From Chondrosia reniformis (taxonomy: Eukaryota; Porifera; Demospongiae; Chondrillida; Chondrillidae), in the NCBI GenBank assembly GCA_947172415.1, contig OX359199.1, forward strand, positions 2,940,001 through 3,004,000: a DNA stretch of 64,000 nt, in the 5' to 3' direction. This document shows, one piece after another, positions 12,881 to 23,600 of this stretch (position 1 is its first letter; each line of letters opens with the position of its first letter). A program made the translations under genes and the position numbers. The notes under the pieces are model-generated. The model had not been told where the DNA came from and made no database searches. It saw only the letters and a program-made list of their open reading frames with translations.

Positions 12881-14416
12881 TAATAATTGCATGTACTAGT
12901 TGCATGTACTAGTTATATGTCCTAGTTGTATGTACTAGTTGTATGTACTAGTTATATGTACCAATTTAATGTACTAGTTGTGTGTACTAGTTGTATGCAC
13001 CACATACTAGTTGTATGTACTAATTGTATGTACTAGTTTCTAGTGTTATGTAGTCTAATTGAATGTACTACTTATAGGTGCTAGTTATATGTGTATGTAC
13101 TGGTTATATTTACCAGTTGTATGTACTAGTTTTATGTACTAGTTACTAGTTATAGTTACTAGTTATAAGTACCAGTTGAATGTACTCGTTGTATGTACTA
13201 GTTGTGTTCACTATTTGCATGTACTAGTTTCTGTTTTATGTACTAGCTGTATGTAGTCTAGTTTTATGTACTAGCAATATGTACTAGTTGTATGTACTAG
13301 TAATAATCTGTATTTACTAGTTGTATATACTAGTTGTATGTACTAGTTGTATGTAGCTATATGTACTGGTGATATATACTAGTTGCGAGTAATTGTTGTT
13401 GGTACTAGTTATATTTACTAATTGTAGTTACTAGTTGTATGTACTAGTTGTTTGTACTAGTTGTATTTACTAGTAACTACATGTATGAACTAGTTCTATA
13501 TACTAGTTGTATATACTAGTTGTGGGTACTAGTTGTATGTACTAATTGTGCATACTTGTTCTATGTTCTAGTTGTATGTACTAGTTTTATGTACTAGATA
13601 CTAGTAGTATATACTATTTGTTTGTACAAGTTTTATGTACTAGTTGTACATAGTACTTGTGTTTAATTGTTGAATGCACTAGTTATATTTACTTGTTGTA
13701 GTTACGGGTTGCATGAACTAGTTGTATGTACTAATTGTATGTACTAGTTGTATGTACTAGTTGTATATGCTAGTAACTATCTGTATGTACTAATTATATT
13801 TACTAGGTGTAGGTACTAGTTGTATGTACTAGTTGTGTGATTGTTGTATGGACTAGTTATATATATCTAGTTGTAGGTAGACTTTATATGTACTAGTTTT
13901 CTGTAGCAGTTGTTTGTTCTAGTAATTAGATGTATGTACCAGTTGTATGAACTAATTATATGTACTAGTAACTAGTTGTATGTACTAGTTGTATGTACCA
14001 GTTGTTTGTACTAGTTGTATATACTAGTTGCATATTTCGTAACTATCTGTATATTCTAGTTGTTTGTGCTAGTTGTATGTAGTTAATTGTACTAGTTGTA
14101 TGTGCTAGTTGTGTAATTGTTGTATGGACTAGTTATATTTAGTAGTTGTAGTTACTAGTTGTATGAACCAGTAACTAGTTTTATGTACACTGAAAAAAGT
14201 TGTATGTCAAAACAACATCAAATGGTTAAAATAACAGCCAATATTATTGATTAACATGACATACCAAAAATTTAACAACTAGGTAGTGGTTATAACAACC
14301 TAACCTGTCAAAGTAATAGAATAAGGATTCCTTATAACTGCGTCGAACTTATCATTGGGATGGTACATCCTTCGACTTTTGAGCGTTTAAAAACGCAGTT
14401 GGTTTTTCGATTCTTG

Positions 14417-14449
14417 GTCAAGCGTTTCGATCCTGGGGGTCTTCCTCAG
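14417..14449 (-). ncRNA. Hammerhead-like core, copy at 14.4 kb
   Basis: On the - strand: CTGAGGA, a stem-loop GACCC-CCA-GGATC, GAAA, then CGCTTGAC. This is the order of a hammerhead core (CUGANGA, stem II, GAAA). Stem II has one C-A mismatch, and the expected GUH before the cleavage site is GAC, so activity is doubtful. Confidence 0.45.
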
Positions 14450-14482
14450 TGACTGATGGTTGAGTGGAAGAATTGCCTATAT

Positions 14483-14794
14483 TTATAGAGGATTTTTCCA
14501 GCCATTTCCACTTCCTGTCATGTGACCCTCAGCAGGATGAGAAAAAAAGGAAGTATGAATATTAAATCGTCTCCAGGCTTGATGTAACACAATGTCTCGA
14601 TCTAAATTCATTCTCACCTGACTCTTCTGGATCCTGATGGCTTCTTTGACCCTTCTCCTTTGCCAGTGGGTTTCCCTGTCTGTAATCTTGGCCTTGTCCC
14701 AAGCAATTGAGTGGCCAGTCTTGAGGGAGTGAACAGCTATACCGTTGTTCACATCCCCCAACCTGACTGCTCGCTTGTGTTCTACCAATCTCAC
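14483..14794 (-). pseudogene. Penelope-like GIY-YIG endonuclease C-terminal fragment
   Basis: About 100 residues of the C-terminal part of a Penelope-like polyprotein. The frame reads EHKRAVRLGD, then GHSIAWDKAKITDRETHW, RRVKEAIRI and NLDRDIVL. This matches the pattern after the GIY-YIG core of Penelope-like reverse transcriptases (HSGHxIxWxxAKVLDRExxW..RxxKEAIxI). The reverse transcriptase domain and the GIY and YIG motifs themselves are missing, cut at the inverted junction near 14,798. The frame ends inside the TATA-like sequence of the following pLTR. The nuclease would nick target DNA for reverse transcription, but this copy is a dead fragment. A second copy lies at 50.8 kb. Confidence 0.75.
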
Positions 14795-14895
14795 TTTCAG
14801 GGTCGAAACGTTTGACCAAGAATCGAAAAACCAACTGCGTTTTTAAACGCTCAAAAGTCGAAGGATTTATCATCCCAAAGATACTGTCAAAGTAA

Positions 14896-15219
14896 CCTGC
14901 AAATGTAAATGTAGCCATATTTTAATGTCAATTTAACTTTAATAAAGGTCACTATAACCTTAAAATTAGGTTGTAGACCTAATATATCATTAGGGAGTCC
15001 TTAAGGTATATAAGAAAATCCCCATCAGGGCATATCAATTGCTAATGAACATTAACAATGTCATACCTGCATGAAGTGAATCATGGATAACTGCTGTATT
15101 ATTATTTTAATGCATACTTCTTGTAAATAGATTTAAATGCAACTAATATTAAAAGCAAATTGTACATGATATATACATGAAATCTGTTTGACAATGTCCA
15201 GGTTATACAACTAAAATAT
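14896..15219. other. Non-coding 3' flank of the transposase pseudogene
   Basis: A+T-rich sequence downstream of the - strand transposase remnant. It contains GTAACCTGCAAATG right after the Penelope-like target duplication. No coding, RNA or repeat match was seen. Confidence 0.5.
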
Positions 15220-17096
15220 CTAAGGTAGCACGATGTACAAACTGTTATCGGAAACATTGAAACCTTTTCTTGCAGTATAACTGTGATAGTCTTGTAACAA
15301 ATGAACATCAACCACTGCTGCATTAGACATAGATACAACAACAAAAGCATTAAAATGTGATATAAAATAGTCACCTACAAATTCCTCAACATCAAGTAAT
15401 ATCCGCTGTTGTTCTGGAACATGAATAATATCTAATATCATTCCAAATTTAGGAGTAAATTCATCACGATCAAGCAGTATGAAATTGCCTACTATATAAA
15501 CTGTAGATTGGATTTTTAGCCATTTATGATGGTGGATTATACAATCTACTGTATTTGTTAAGTCTGCTGCAATTATGACTTGAGACTTTATACGTTCACA
15601 TTTATCCAATAATCTGGAGTTATTCACCTTTGGACTGAATTCAGGTAATGGGTAGAGTAGATGTTCTACACAGTTTAGATGATAAGACAACCAAAGCTGG
15701 TGGTGCTTCGCAACTGTTTTCACAATATTTTGAAATTTCCTCTACGTGATGCTCTTTTAATGAAGCTGAGCTTCGCCTCATGACGCATTGTCCAGGAATG
15801 GACAAGTGGTCCATGTCGTTCAATTTGTGAAGGATAATGTACCATGTAGTGCATTTTGGGTTTTATAGTACTCCCTGGGTCCAGTTTCTGCAATAACTGC
15901 AATTTCTCCTCTACCGAAATACGTAGGTATGGAATTGTGTCTCTTGAGTGTTCAGGACTGAGAGCAATCTGGCATATTTTAATTAGCAATAGGAATGAAT
16001 ACCAATTTTCATCATCTGCAGGAATTTTATCACCAATTAAGATTGGCAAACTTCTCACTAGAGCAATTGTTTGAGCAGCTGTCTGACAAAATTTTTGTCA
16101 GACATCTCAAGAGATGCAGGATCAATAAATGATGGTTTATCTTCAGATCCAAAATCATATCCACGTATTCTAGTGTTAAGTGTATCGATGGAGAAATATT
16201 TTTTGAACACACAATAAAAAAGAAATAGCTTTAGTTCATAATGAACAACCCCTTCAAAAAGATCATGCATGACATCATGTGGCACACCTGTGGCAAGAGA
16301 ATATCCAGGAACCTCTTCTAAAATAGACCTACGGTTTATGCCATATTTAATGGAATTTTCACGGCTCTGACTTCCTGTTAAGGATTGACACAGGGCTTCA
16401 TGATTTTGCGAAGTTCGCAATTCAAAAAGAATTTCGTCAAAATGTGATTGTGAGTCATCCTTTGTGGCCATACACGAACGACAGATTCTACGAGCAAAGG
16501 ACACACTTCCTTTAAAACCACCTACTTTTTGTGCAGCAGCTGTATCTGCTAAAAATGCAATCAGAGCACCAAAGTATGTGTGTTCATTAGATCCTCTAGT
16601 AACAGTGAGTCCATCAATGTAAAGGCGCTTCATATCTTCTACAAAAGGTTTAAGGAAACAATCCGTACCATATCTGTCAATATTTTGTGATCGAGCCACA
16701 GCCACAAGATATATTGCTTTCAGTCTGGATCTATACATAGGACGTATGTTACCAAGAGTAAAAAATAAGCACCCTAATTTGTGAGTGGTAACATATGAGC
16801 CAATTGGATTTGTGATTTCTAATTCATCAAAATAGGCTAAAATCTGCAAAGCATCATTTACATTGCCAAACAAGGAATGTTCTTTCCACGTATTGCCACC
16901 ACAGAAGTTGTTTAAGCGATTGCAATCAGTATTTCTTGACAACTGTAATTCATGCAATATTTCTATATTTTTCAACAACTGTGAAAGTGACTCAAGTAGA
17001 GGGTGTAGCAAAATGTTCGTGCAGACTGTACCTTTGGCTTTTAGTTCCAGAAAAACAGTTTACTTGAACATTGCCAAAAATGATTTCAATAGGCTC
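15220..17096 (-). pseudogene. DDE-type transposase pseudogene, central and C-terminal part
   Basis: Three overlapping frames together give one protein of a family common in invertebrate genomes as EnSpm/CACTA-like transposase. From 17,096 down: ALQILAYFDELEITNPIG, KLGCLFFTLGNIRP, a Cys pair in RRICRSCMA, then GVPHDVMHDLFEGVVHYEL. The next frame (about 16,085-15,720) has LPILIGDKIP and HYMVHYPSQIERHGPLVHSW. The last (15,723-15,220) has KTVAKHHQLWLSYHL and the usual C-terminal module. The frames join only if single-nucleotide shifts at about 16,085 and about 15,722 are allowed, and a further shift near 17,030-17,060 is likely. An acceptor-like TTTAG precedes 17,096. The D-x-M-H-D segment resembles that of Tnp2-type transposases, but catalytic residues cannot be assigned with certainty. 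Non-functional. Confidence 0.7.
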
Positions 17097-17347
17097 CTAA
17101 ATGAATAAAGTGGTAAGAATCAGGTCAATTTTAAAATCCCATTATTTCAGTAGACGTTATGAAATCAGAACTTAAGATATACAGGTTTAGCACATTTGGA
17201 ATTAGTGTATAATATGTATACAGCAATATTAATTGCTAGTGTAGTATGTGCCAATTCTAACCAGAACTTGAAAGTGATTTCTGAAGTATTTCCCTTGCAT
17301 GTAGGTTGTTTCATGGTCGTGGAAGTGAAAAAACTGCATCCAAACCT

Positions 17348-17661
17348 TCAATTGTAGACATGCATATTCCAGCCTTTATCCTTCACAGAAGCCTTGACAA
17401 TTGAGAACGAGTTTCCAAATAGTCTATTGCAGCCTTCGATAACCTCACTAACAGGACGTTGTGACACATTGCAGACCTCCTTCAGTTTTAACAAAAACTT
17501 TGTGGCTTCCTGCTCCTGCTGGTTTGCAGTTATTCCCAAAATATGTTGCACATCATAGTAAATGTCATCTGGAAGTTCTCTTTCATCACTGAAGCTAAAA
17601 TCTGGTAAAATAGGTAAAGCTGAATTTATAGTAGCAGCAGGATTGTTTCCTCCATATTATC
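17348..17661 (-). pseudogene. Transposase exon upstream of the core
   Basis: An open frame on the - strand without a stop from 17,661 to 17,348. It reads NPAATINSALPILPDF, an acidic DERELPDDIYYD, then EATKFLLKLKEVCNVSQRP and VIEGCNRLF. The 'FLLxLKExxxxSQ..VxEVIEG' segment is characteristic of the same transposase family, between its N-terminal zinc finger and the central domain. It is separated from the main block by about 250 bp that must be intron or damage. The frame differs from that of the zinc-finger segment upstream, so at least one more shift has occurred. Confidence 0.6.
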
Positions 17662-17876
17662 CTTATTGGCTATATCCAGACCCAATACACTTCTGTGCGT
17701 TTGATAAACATAACTGTTAAAAGCACCAAATGTGATGAAATGATTAAAGCAACTTTCAAATACGCAAAACAGTGAAAAATTATGATCTGCACCTGCCTTA
17801 GATGACTTATGTAAATCTGAAGATTTGGCAATAATAATGAGCACAACTGACAAGAGACAGTTTCCATCATTTGTTA
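17662..17876 (-). pseudogene. Degenerate N-terminal C2H2 fingers of the transposase
   Basis: Two frames together resemble the N-terminal zinc-finger region of this transposase family. One starts METVSCQLCSLLLP and continues LQIYISHLRQ. The other has FCVFESCFNHFITFGAFN, then YVYQTHRSVLGL, where family members have a His at the Tyr after 'FNS'. The switch between frames needs a 1-nt shift near 17,790. The start would face the SAM gene start across a short shared upstream region. Confidence is limited because each finger is degenerate. Confidence 0.4.
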
Positions 17877-17947
17877 AATGTGACAACTTCCGTTAATATC
17901 CAGTACCAATATAATGTATAAGTGCACAGTCCGCAATTTCTAGTACA

Positions 17948-18077
17948 ATGTCTAGTAATCTCATGGCCATTTTCTGTCTATGCATCAAGATGAGTTTTGA
18001 AGAAAAATATTGTATTTCTGTGTCGCTGCTTCTAAGAGATAAGGGAATACACGAAAGTATTTGTGACATTTTTGAAG
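17948..18077 (+). CDS. SAM-domain gene, first visible exon (start uncertain)
   Basis: The frame reads LLLRDKGIHESICDIFE and stops at a donor, GAAG|GTATGA. It supplies the first helices of a SAM domain, which is completed by the next exon: FE then D, formed across a phase-1 intron. An ATG at 17,948 opens the frame, but an internal AAG|ATGAG could be a splice acceptor, so the true start is unknown. The divergent transposase pseudogene begins only about 70 bp upstream, which suggests a shared bidirectional promoter. Confidence 0.5.
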
Positions 18078-18191
18078 GTATGAAGTTTCAGTTTATGCTG
18101 GTTATTATCACAAAAGCTTGTTCTAAGCTCCCAGCTATAGCTATATTAAATAGCTTATAATTATTCATATATATGTATCACACAAAAGCAG

Positions 18192-18301
18192 ATAATGAAA
18201 TTGATGTTGCTGCCTTCCTTGAATTGACTGTGGATGAACTGAACCAACTAATGCCAAACAAATTAGGCCTTGTGAAGAAGATTTACCGTGTAATTCCATT
18301 A
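18192..18301 (+). CDS. SAM-domain gene, second exon
   Basis: Follows an acceptor AAAAGCAG and ends at a perfect donor GTAAGT. It is 110 bp, entered in phase 1 and left in phase 0. It encodes DNEIDVAAFLELTVDELNQL and then a KLGLVKKIYRVI ending, which matches the second half of a SAM domain (ENEIDGxxLLxLTxxDLxxLG...G...KI...I). SAM domains are helical protein-interaction modules. Genes annotated as 'SAM domain-containing 3-like' are often found next to this transposase type in invertebrates and fish, which fits the layout here. Confidence 0.7.
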
Positions 18302-18772
18302 GTAAGTTTCCTAGCCCATATTCTTTAAGTAACTCATGTCTTGCTGGGTACCTTTTGTCTTCATATATATATATATATATATATATAGCGATTTTCTTCT
18401 GCTAAAGACTCACAAATTGCTCTCCTTACACCTAAAACTTATTCAAGAGCTTTACAAAGGTTTTGGAAACCTAACACCCATAATGTTATATTTAGTTAGA
18501 AAAGCAAATATCGTGGTGATTTGTTTAGTAAAACTTGAATGCCTTATAAATGTGTTACTAAAAAGTAACTGCACAATGAAAAGTCAACTTGAGATATAAT
18601 GAGGGGCACAATTTTTCAAGAGGTTCCTATCTACACACAGTATAAGTGTCTTCCTAAATATACAAAGATTTTACTAAAATTTATATATGTTTGATTTTTG
18701 CTTATGTATGTGTACCATTTTTGAATTAATTGTCATGTATGTTTACGCATGATTTCTATTTTCTTAATGCAG

Positions 18773-19225
18773 GAGCTTTCCTCCAGCTCTGCACTAAATG
18801 CCAAACCACAACAACCTTGTGTGATACAAGAAAGTGTTTATAATTTTTCTTCAAAATCTTCTGTAGTAAGCATTGATATCTCTGATAGTGCTTCAACATC
18901 CTTGAAAGACTCCAGCAGAGGTATAAGCCCAGCTGGTGATCAAACGTTTGTACTCCCAAGCACTTGGCGACCAGCAGTTATGTATTTCATTAAAGGGAAA
19001 GATGAGGCCGAGCAACGAAAGCGCCTTACCCCTGATGTACGTAATGCTAGTGTTCGTGACCTTGTTTCAACAATGTATGCACATATGAATCACCCAAACA
19101 AAGACTTCTGCACTAAGGTTGCCAAACAGTTTGCTAAAACGTTTAAGGGCAAAGCTACTAAATATAGTACTGAAGTTCTTGAAAGGAAATTATCAAGTAA
19201 AGCAACTCCACTACTCAATCAATAT
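18773..19225 (+). CDS. SAM-domain gene, third exon
   Basis: Begins after CTTAATGCAG in phase 0 and is 453 bp (151 codons) to a possible donor at 19,226. The first half is a Ser-rich linker. The second half has FVLPSTWRPAVMYFIKGK and a helical segment, TMYAHMNHPNKDFCTKVAKQ, resembling the module after the SAM domain in this family (xMYPTHxxYxxVVxxLVxxYPFL). The following 39 bp (19,226-19,264) start GT and end CAG but are also open in the same frame, so this may be a retained segment rather than an intron. Preceding intron 18,302-18,772 contains an (AT)n tract near 18,365. Confidence 0.6.
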
Positions 19226-19264
19226 GTAGTTGTATATATTAAACCTTATTTTTTTGTCATGCAG

Positions 19265-19366
19265 GTGATGAAGAGGAAGAAGAAAAAAGCCCTCTGTCTG
19301 CTGGCATTGTGCTTAGTCAAAGGGTACAAGGATGAAAATTTGGGTCTTATATTTGAAGTTCATCAG
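19265..19366 (+). CDS. SAM-domain gene, fourth exon
   Basis: A 102-bp segment (34 codons, phase 0 at both ends). It has a Lys-rich start (MKRKKKK) and ends DENLGLIFEVHQ before a GTGCAT donor. Its symmetrical phase allows it to join the exons on either side. Confidence 0.5.
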
Positions 19367-19438
19367 GTGCATTTTTAACATTATTATGTGTACAAGTTTA
19401 TGTGCACTTTGATACATGTATTCTGCATTATTTTGCAG

Positions 19439-19762
19439 ATAAGTGAAGGTTTGGATGCTATTGCAGATAAAGCTGTTACGTCATCTCTGATAATTATCGG
19501 TGCTGAAGACATCAATAACATTTACACCTATTATTTGATAATTGAAAAGAAGGTATTGGTTTCAGGTATTTTGAGATTCAGTAAAGCTCTGATGTTATGG
19601 TGCTCAGCCCACTACATCTTTAATCTAGAGTATCAGAAGACCATTAGTGAAGTGGCTTTGTTTATTCAGGAGTTAGTTTTTGGTCTTCCAGCTGTTACCA
19701 TAAAAAAGAGTGCTACTTATCTGACAGTTAGCAGCAACATTCAATGTTGTACAGCAGCTTAG
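19439..19762 (+). CDS. SAM-domain gene, last exon
   Basis: Starts after ATTTTGCAG in phase 0 and ends at TAG 19,762. The frame reads ISEGLDAIADKAVTSSLII and later FSKALMLWCSAHYIFNLEY, QKTISEVALFIQELVFGL. This matches the C-terminal domain of the transposon-associated SAM proteins, which have a hydrophobic 'F.dAL.llLgliYaLnLdYP' segment followed by a helix. No stop or frameshift interrupts the proposed exons, in contrast to the transposase opposite, so this gene could still be intact. Function is unknown; a role in transposition or as a captured host gene is inference. Confidence 0.6.
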   Translation: MSEGLDAIADKAVTSSLIIIGAEDINNIYTYYLIIEKKVLVSGILRFSKALMLWCSAHYIFNLEYQKTISEVALFIQELVFGLPAVTIKKSATYLTVSSNIQCCTAA

Positions 19763-20260
19763 GTTTCTGGCTATAACTGTTTTAACTTTTTTCGCTTTTG
19801 CTTCTTTTTCTTTTTTTTATGCTTATTCCATACAGAATGCTGTATTGCCATATATGTGTATGGATGCTTTAAATGATAGTGCATCTGCATATTTTAGACT
19901 CAACCATGCATGCTAGACTAACAGCATGCCAAGTTTGTACTCATAAAATTGTTGTCTCTCACATGCATTGAATATATATATACTTAAATGTATGACTTGA
20001 ATTGACATGCAATGGTGAATGGATTTAACATAAAACAGTAATAATTCAACAAAATATAAATATAATTACCATATACATTCAGCTATGACTATATATACTA
20101 ATAAACATGGTTACAATGTTCATAATAAAAAGTTGTTTTAACTAACGTTTAATATAAGCATAATACTAATTTAATTCAGTAAAAATGACTTTATGTTTAT
20201 GTGGTCAAAAGTAACTTTTTATAGGGTCAGTACAGTGTCATAAAAAATAATCTTTTAGTG
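19763..20260. other. Non-coding right end of the transposon island
   Basis: A+T-rich, non-satellite sequence after the SAM gene. It carries no open frame of note. It contains CAGTG at 20,233 and ends TTTTAGTG at 20,260, both candidates for a CACTG/CACTA-type terminus. The D1 repeat begins at 20,261. Confidence 0.4.
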
Positions 20261-20626
20261 TATCGCTCTCGCTTCTACAAAAGAATACAGCTCGGAAAAT
20301 TTGCAATAATTTAGTTTAACAATTAGTCCAAAAGCTTATGTAGTTTTTTAGTTATGGCTGATGAAGGATAAGAATAATAATAATAAGAAGAAGAAGAATA
20401 TGAAGAAGACGAAAATGAGAATTTTTAAGGTTTATTATTTCGCCAGTGGGACATATTCACTTGCTTTTAAAGTCTATTTAGAGTATGTATATTGTATATT
20501 TAGCTATACATAGCCTTGTTTTGTCGATTTTCGGCTTATTTCGGGATTTCACTCTTATACCAATGTATGGGGAAAACGAAAAAATCCGTGTCTCCCTACA
20601 TGTGGAGTACTGCCATACTCCCTGAT
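20261..20626 (+). mobile_element. Dispersed repeat D1, copy B (5' truncated)
   Basis: Starts abruptly at TATCGCTCTCGCTTCTAC, corresponding to about base 538 of copy A, and continues to the terminal hairpin end near 20,626. The truncation point coincides with the right edge of the transposon island. Confidence 0.75.
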
Positions 20627-23600
20627 ATTAGTTGTATGTTTATAATAGTTTTATGTACTAGGAGTAGGTTCTAGTTTTCGTACTACATATACGTACTAGT
20701 TATATGTATATGTACTTCTTATATGTATTACTTCTATGGACTAGTTATATATACTTGTTAATATGCACTAGTTATATGTATGGGTTATATGTAGTACCGG
20801 TTGTATGTACTTTATAGTTCAATGTACTGGTTGTATGTACTAGTTGAATAAACTATTTATGTACTATTGTATGTACCAGTTGTATGTAATAGTTTTATGT
20901 ACTTGTTATATATACTACTTGTATGTTTATACTAGTTGTATGAACTAGTTGTGTGTACTAGTTGTATGTACTTCTTATATGTACTAATTGTATGTATTAG
21001 TTTTATGTACTAGTTATATGTACTATTAAGTAGTTGTATGTATTAGTTATATGTACAAGTTGTAAGTTCTGGTTTTATATACTAGTTGTATGTAGAAGTT
21101 GTATGTACTAGTTGTATGTTCTAGTAACTATTTGTGTGCACTAGTTGTATATACTAGTTGTATGTTCTAGTAACTAGATGTGTGTACTAGTTGTATGTAC
21201 TAGTTATATTTAGTAGTTGTATGTACTAGTTTTATGTATTAGTTTTATGTACTAGTAAATAATAATATATATAGGTACTACCTTTAAGTACAAGTTGTAT
21301 GTACTAGTTGTATATACGACTTGTGTGTACTACTTTCGTGTACAAGTTGTGTGTAATGTTTTTATGTACTACTTATATTTACGAGTAGTAGTTATCCGTT
21401 TTATGTACTAGTTGTATGTACTAGTTGTATATACTAGTTGTGAGAACTGGTTATATGTATGTACTAATTGTGTGTAATTGTTGTATATACTAGCTATATT
21501 TACTAGTTGTAGTTACTAGTTGTATGTACTAGTGTTTTCTACGAGTTGTATATATAGGTACTAGTTATATGTTCTAGTTGTATGTACTAGTTGTATGAAT
21601 TAATAACTTGTCCTATGTATATACTAGTTATATGTACTAGTTGTACTAGTTGTATGTACCAGTAGTATGATCTAGTTTTATGTACTAGTTTAGTTATATG
21701 TGTGTGCACTAGTTAAATCTACTAGTTTTATAGACTAGTTTTATGTACTACTTGTATATATGTTCTAGTAAGTAGTTGTATTTACTAGTTATATGTAAAA
21801 GTAATTATCTGTATGTACTAGGTGTGTGTACTAGTTGTGTATAATTAAGTATGTACTAATAATATTTACTAGTTTTAGTTACTAGTTTTATGTTCTAATT
21901 GTATGTACTAGTTGCATGTACTAGTAACTAGATGGATGTACTAGTTTTATGTACTAGCTGTATGTACTAGTTGTAAGTATTAGTTTTATGTACTAGTTAT
22001 ATGTACTAGTTTAATGTACTAGTTGTGTGTCCTAGTTGTATGAACTAGTTGTATGTACTATGTGTATGTACTAGTTTTGTGTTAGTTATATGGTCCAGTT
22101 GTATGTACTACTTTTATGTATTAGTTATGTACTACTTATTTGTACTAGTTGTATGTAATAGTTTTATGTAATTGTTATATATACTAGTTCTACGTACTAG
22201 TAGTATGTTCTAGTTTTATGTACCATATATATGTGCTAATTATAGGTGTATGTTCAGGTGATATGTACTAGTTTTATGGACTAGTTATATGAACTTGCCG
22301 TATTTACTAGTTATATGTACTAGTTGTATGTACTAGTATGTAGTTGTATGTACAAGTTGTATGAACTAGTTGTATGTATTAATTGTATATACTAGTTGTA
22401 TGAACTAGTAAGTAGTTGTATATACTAGTTTTATGCACTAGTTGTATGTAGAAGTTGTATGTACTAGTTGTATGTAAAAGTAATTATCTGTATGTACTAG
22501 GTGTGTGTACTAGTTGTGTATAATTAAGTATGTACTAAAAATATTTACTAGTTGTAGTTACTAGTTTTATGTTCTAATTGTATGCACTAGTTGCATGTAC
22601 TAGTAACTAGATGGATGTACTAGTTTTATGTACTAGCTGTATGTACTAGTTGTAAGTATTAGTTGTTTGTACTAGTAGAAGTTATGTTTACTAGTTGTAG
22701 GTATTAGTTGCATGTACTAGTTGTATGTAGTAGTTGTATGTTCTAATTGTATGAACTAGTTGTATGTATCACTTGTATTGACTAGTTTTATACTAGATGT
22801 ATGTACTTGTTGTTTGTGCTAGTTGTATGTAGTAGTTGTATTTACTACTTGTATGTCCTAATTGAATGTACTACTTGTATGTACTAGTTGTATGTACTAT
22901 TAGTATGTATTAGTTGTATTTACTAGGTGTATGTACTAGTTATGTGTACTAGTTGTAGGTTCTAGTACTAGTAATACTAGATATTAAGTATGTATTAGTT
23001 GAATGTACTAGTACTAGTTATATTAAATATTTGTAGGTACTACTTATATGTACTAGTTGAATGTAAAAGTTGCATGTACTAACGGAATGTCATAGTTGTA
23101 TGTCCTAGTTGTATGTACTAGTTAATAGAATTATAGTCTAGTTGTATGTACTATTTATGTGTACTAGTTGTAATTTCTTGTAGTAGTAATACTAGATACT
23201 AAGTAGGTATTAGTTGTATGTACAAGTTCTAGTCATATTGACTAGTTGTAGGTTCTAGTTATATGTACCAGTTGTATGTACTAGTTATGTACTCGATGTA
23301 TGTAATAGTTGTATGTACTAGTGGGATTAACTAGTGGTATGTACTAATACTGGTAATATATACTAATTGTAGGCACTAGTTGTATGAACTAGTTGTACGT
23401 ACTAGCACTGGTTATATTTACTAGTTGTAGGTACTAGTTGTCTGTACTAGTTGAATATAATAGTTGTATGAACTAGTTGTATGAACTAGTTGTATGTAGT
23501 AGTACAAGTTATATTTACTCATTGTAGGTTTTAGTTGGATGTCATAGTGTATGTAGTAGTTGTATGTTTAATTGTATGAACTAGTTTTATGCACTAGTTG

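Larger units (their letters stand above)
6903..14187 (+). repeat. 13-bp satellite array, + orientation
   Basis: Continuous array of the TACTAGTTGTATG family with several higher-order repeats: a 128-bp direct duplication at 10,371-10,626, a 174-bp unit repeated three times at about 11,910-12,432, and the second copy of the large duplication at 9,490-11,330. A small block near 12,832-12,880 is inverted. The recurring variant TACTAGTACAAGTTATATTT and relatives mark a common longer unit also found in the other arrays. There is no gene. Confidence 0.95.
14317..14883 (-). mobile_element. Penelope-like fragment, inverted, with 12-bp target duplication
   Basis: A 567-bp insertion flanked by the exact direct repeat CTGTCAAAGTAA at 14,305-14,316 and 14,884-14,895. 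The left part, read on the - strand, is the 3' end of a Penelope-like element: GIY-YIG coding tail, TATA-like sequence, hammerhead-like core and terminal GATGTACCATCCC. The right part repeats the last 80 bp or so in the opposite orientation, starting at CAGGGTCGAAACG. The insertion thus has inverted pLTR-like ends. It sits in the left end of the DNA transposon, so it is younger than that element. Confidence 0.75.
14188..20260. mobile_element. Decayed DNA transposon with divergent transposase and SAM gene
   Basis: The island between two + satellite arrays holds a transposase-like pseudogene on the - strand and a SAM-domain gene on the + strand, head to head with only about 70 bp between them. 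The left edge begins CACTGAAAAAAGTTG right after satellite, and the right edge ends TTTTAGTG at 20,260, so the ends could be CACTG/CACTA termini as in EnSpm/CACTA elements. The inverted match is weak and the flanks give no target duplication, because the right side abuts a truncated D1 repeat. The superfamily assignment is therefore tentative, and the island could be a composite. Confidence 0.5.

Noticed and set aside
16863-17108. + strand frame opposite the transposase
   Set aside because: The protein similarity is on the - strand; the + frame has no recognisable domain.
18336-18599. 87-codon frame after an (AT)n tract
   Set aside because: Lies inside the intron between SAM exons, begins in a microsatellite and has no domain.
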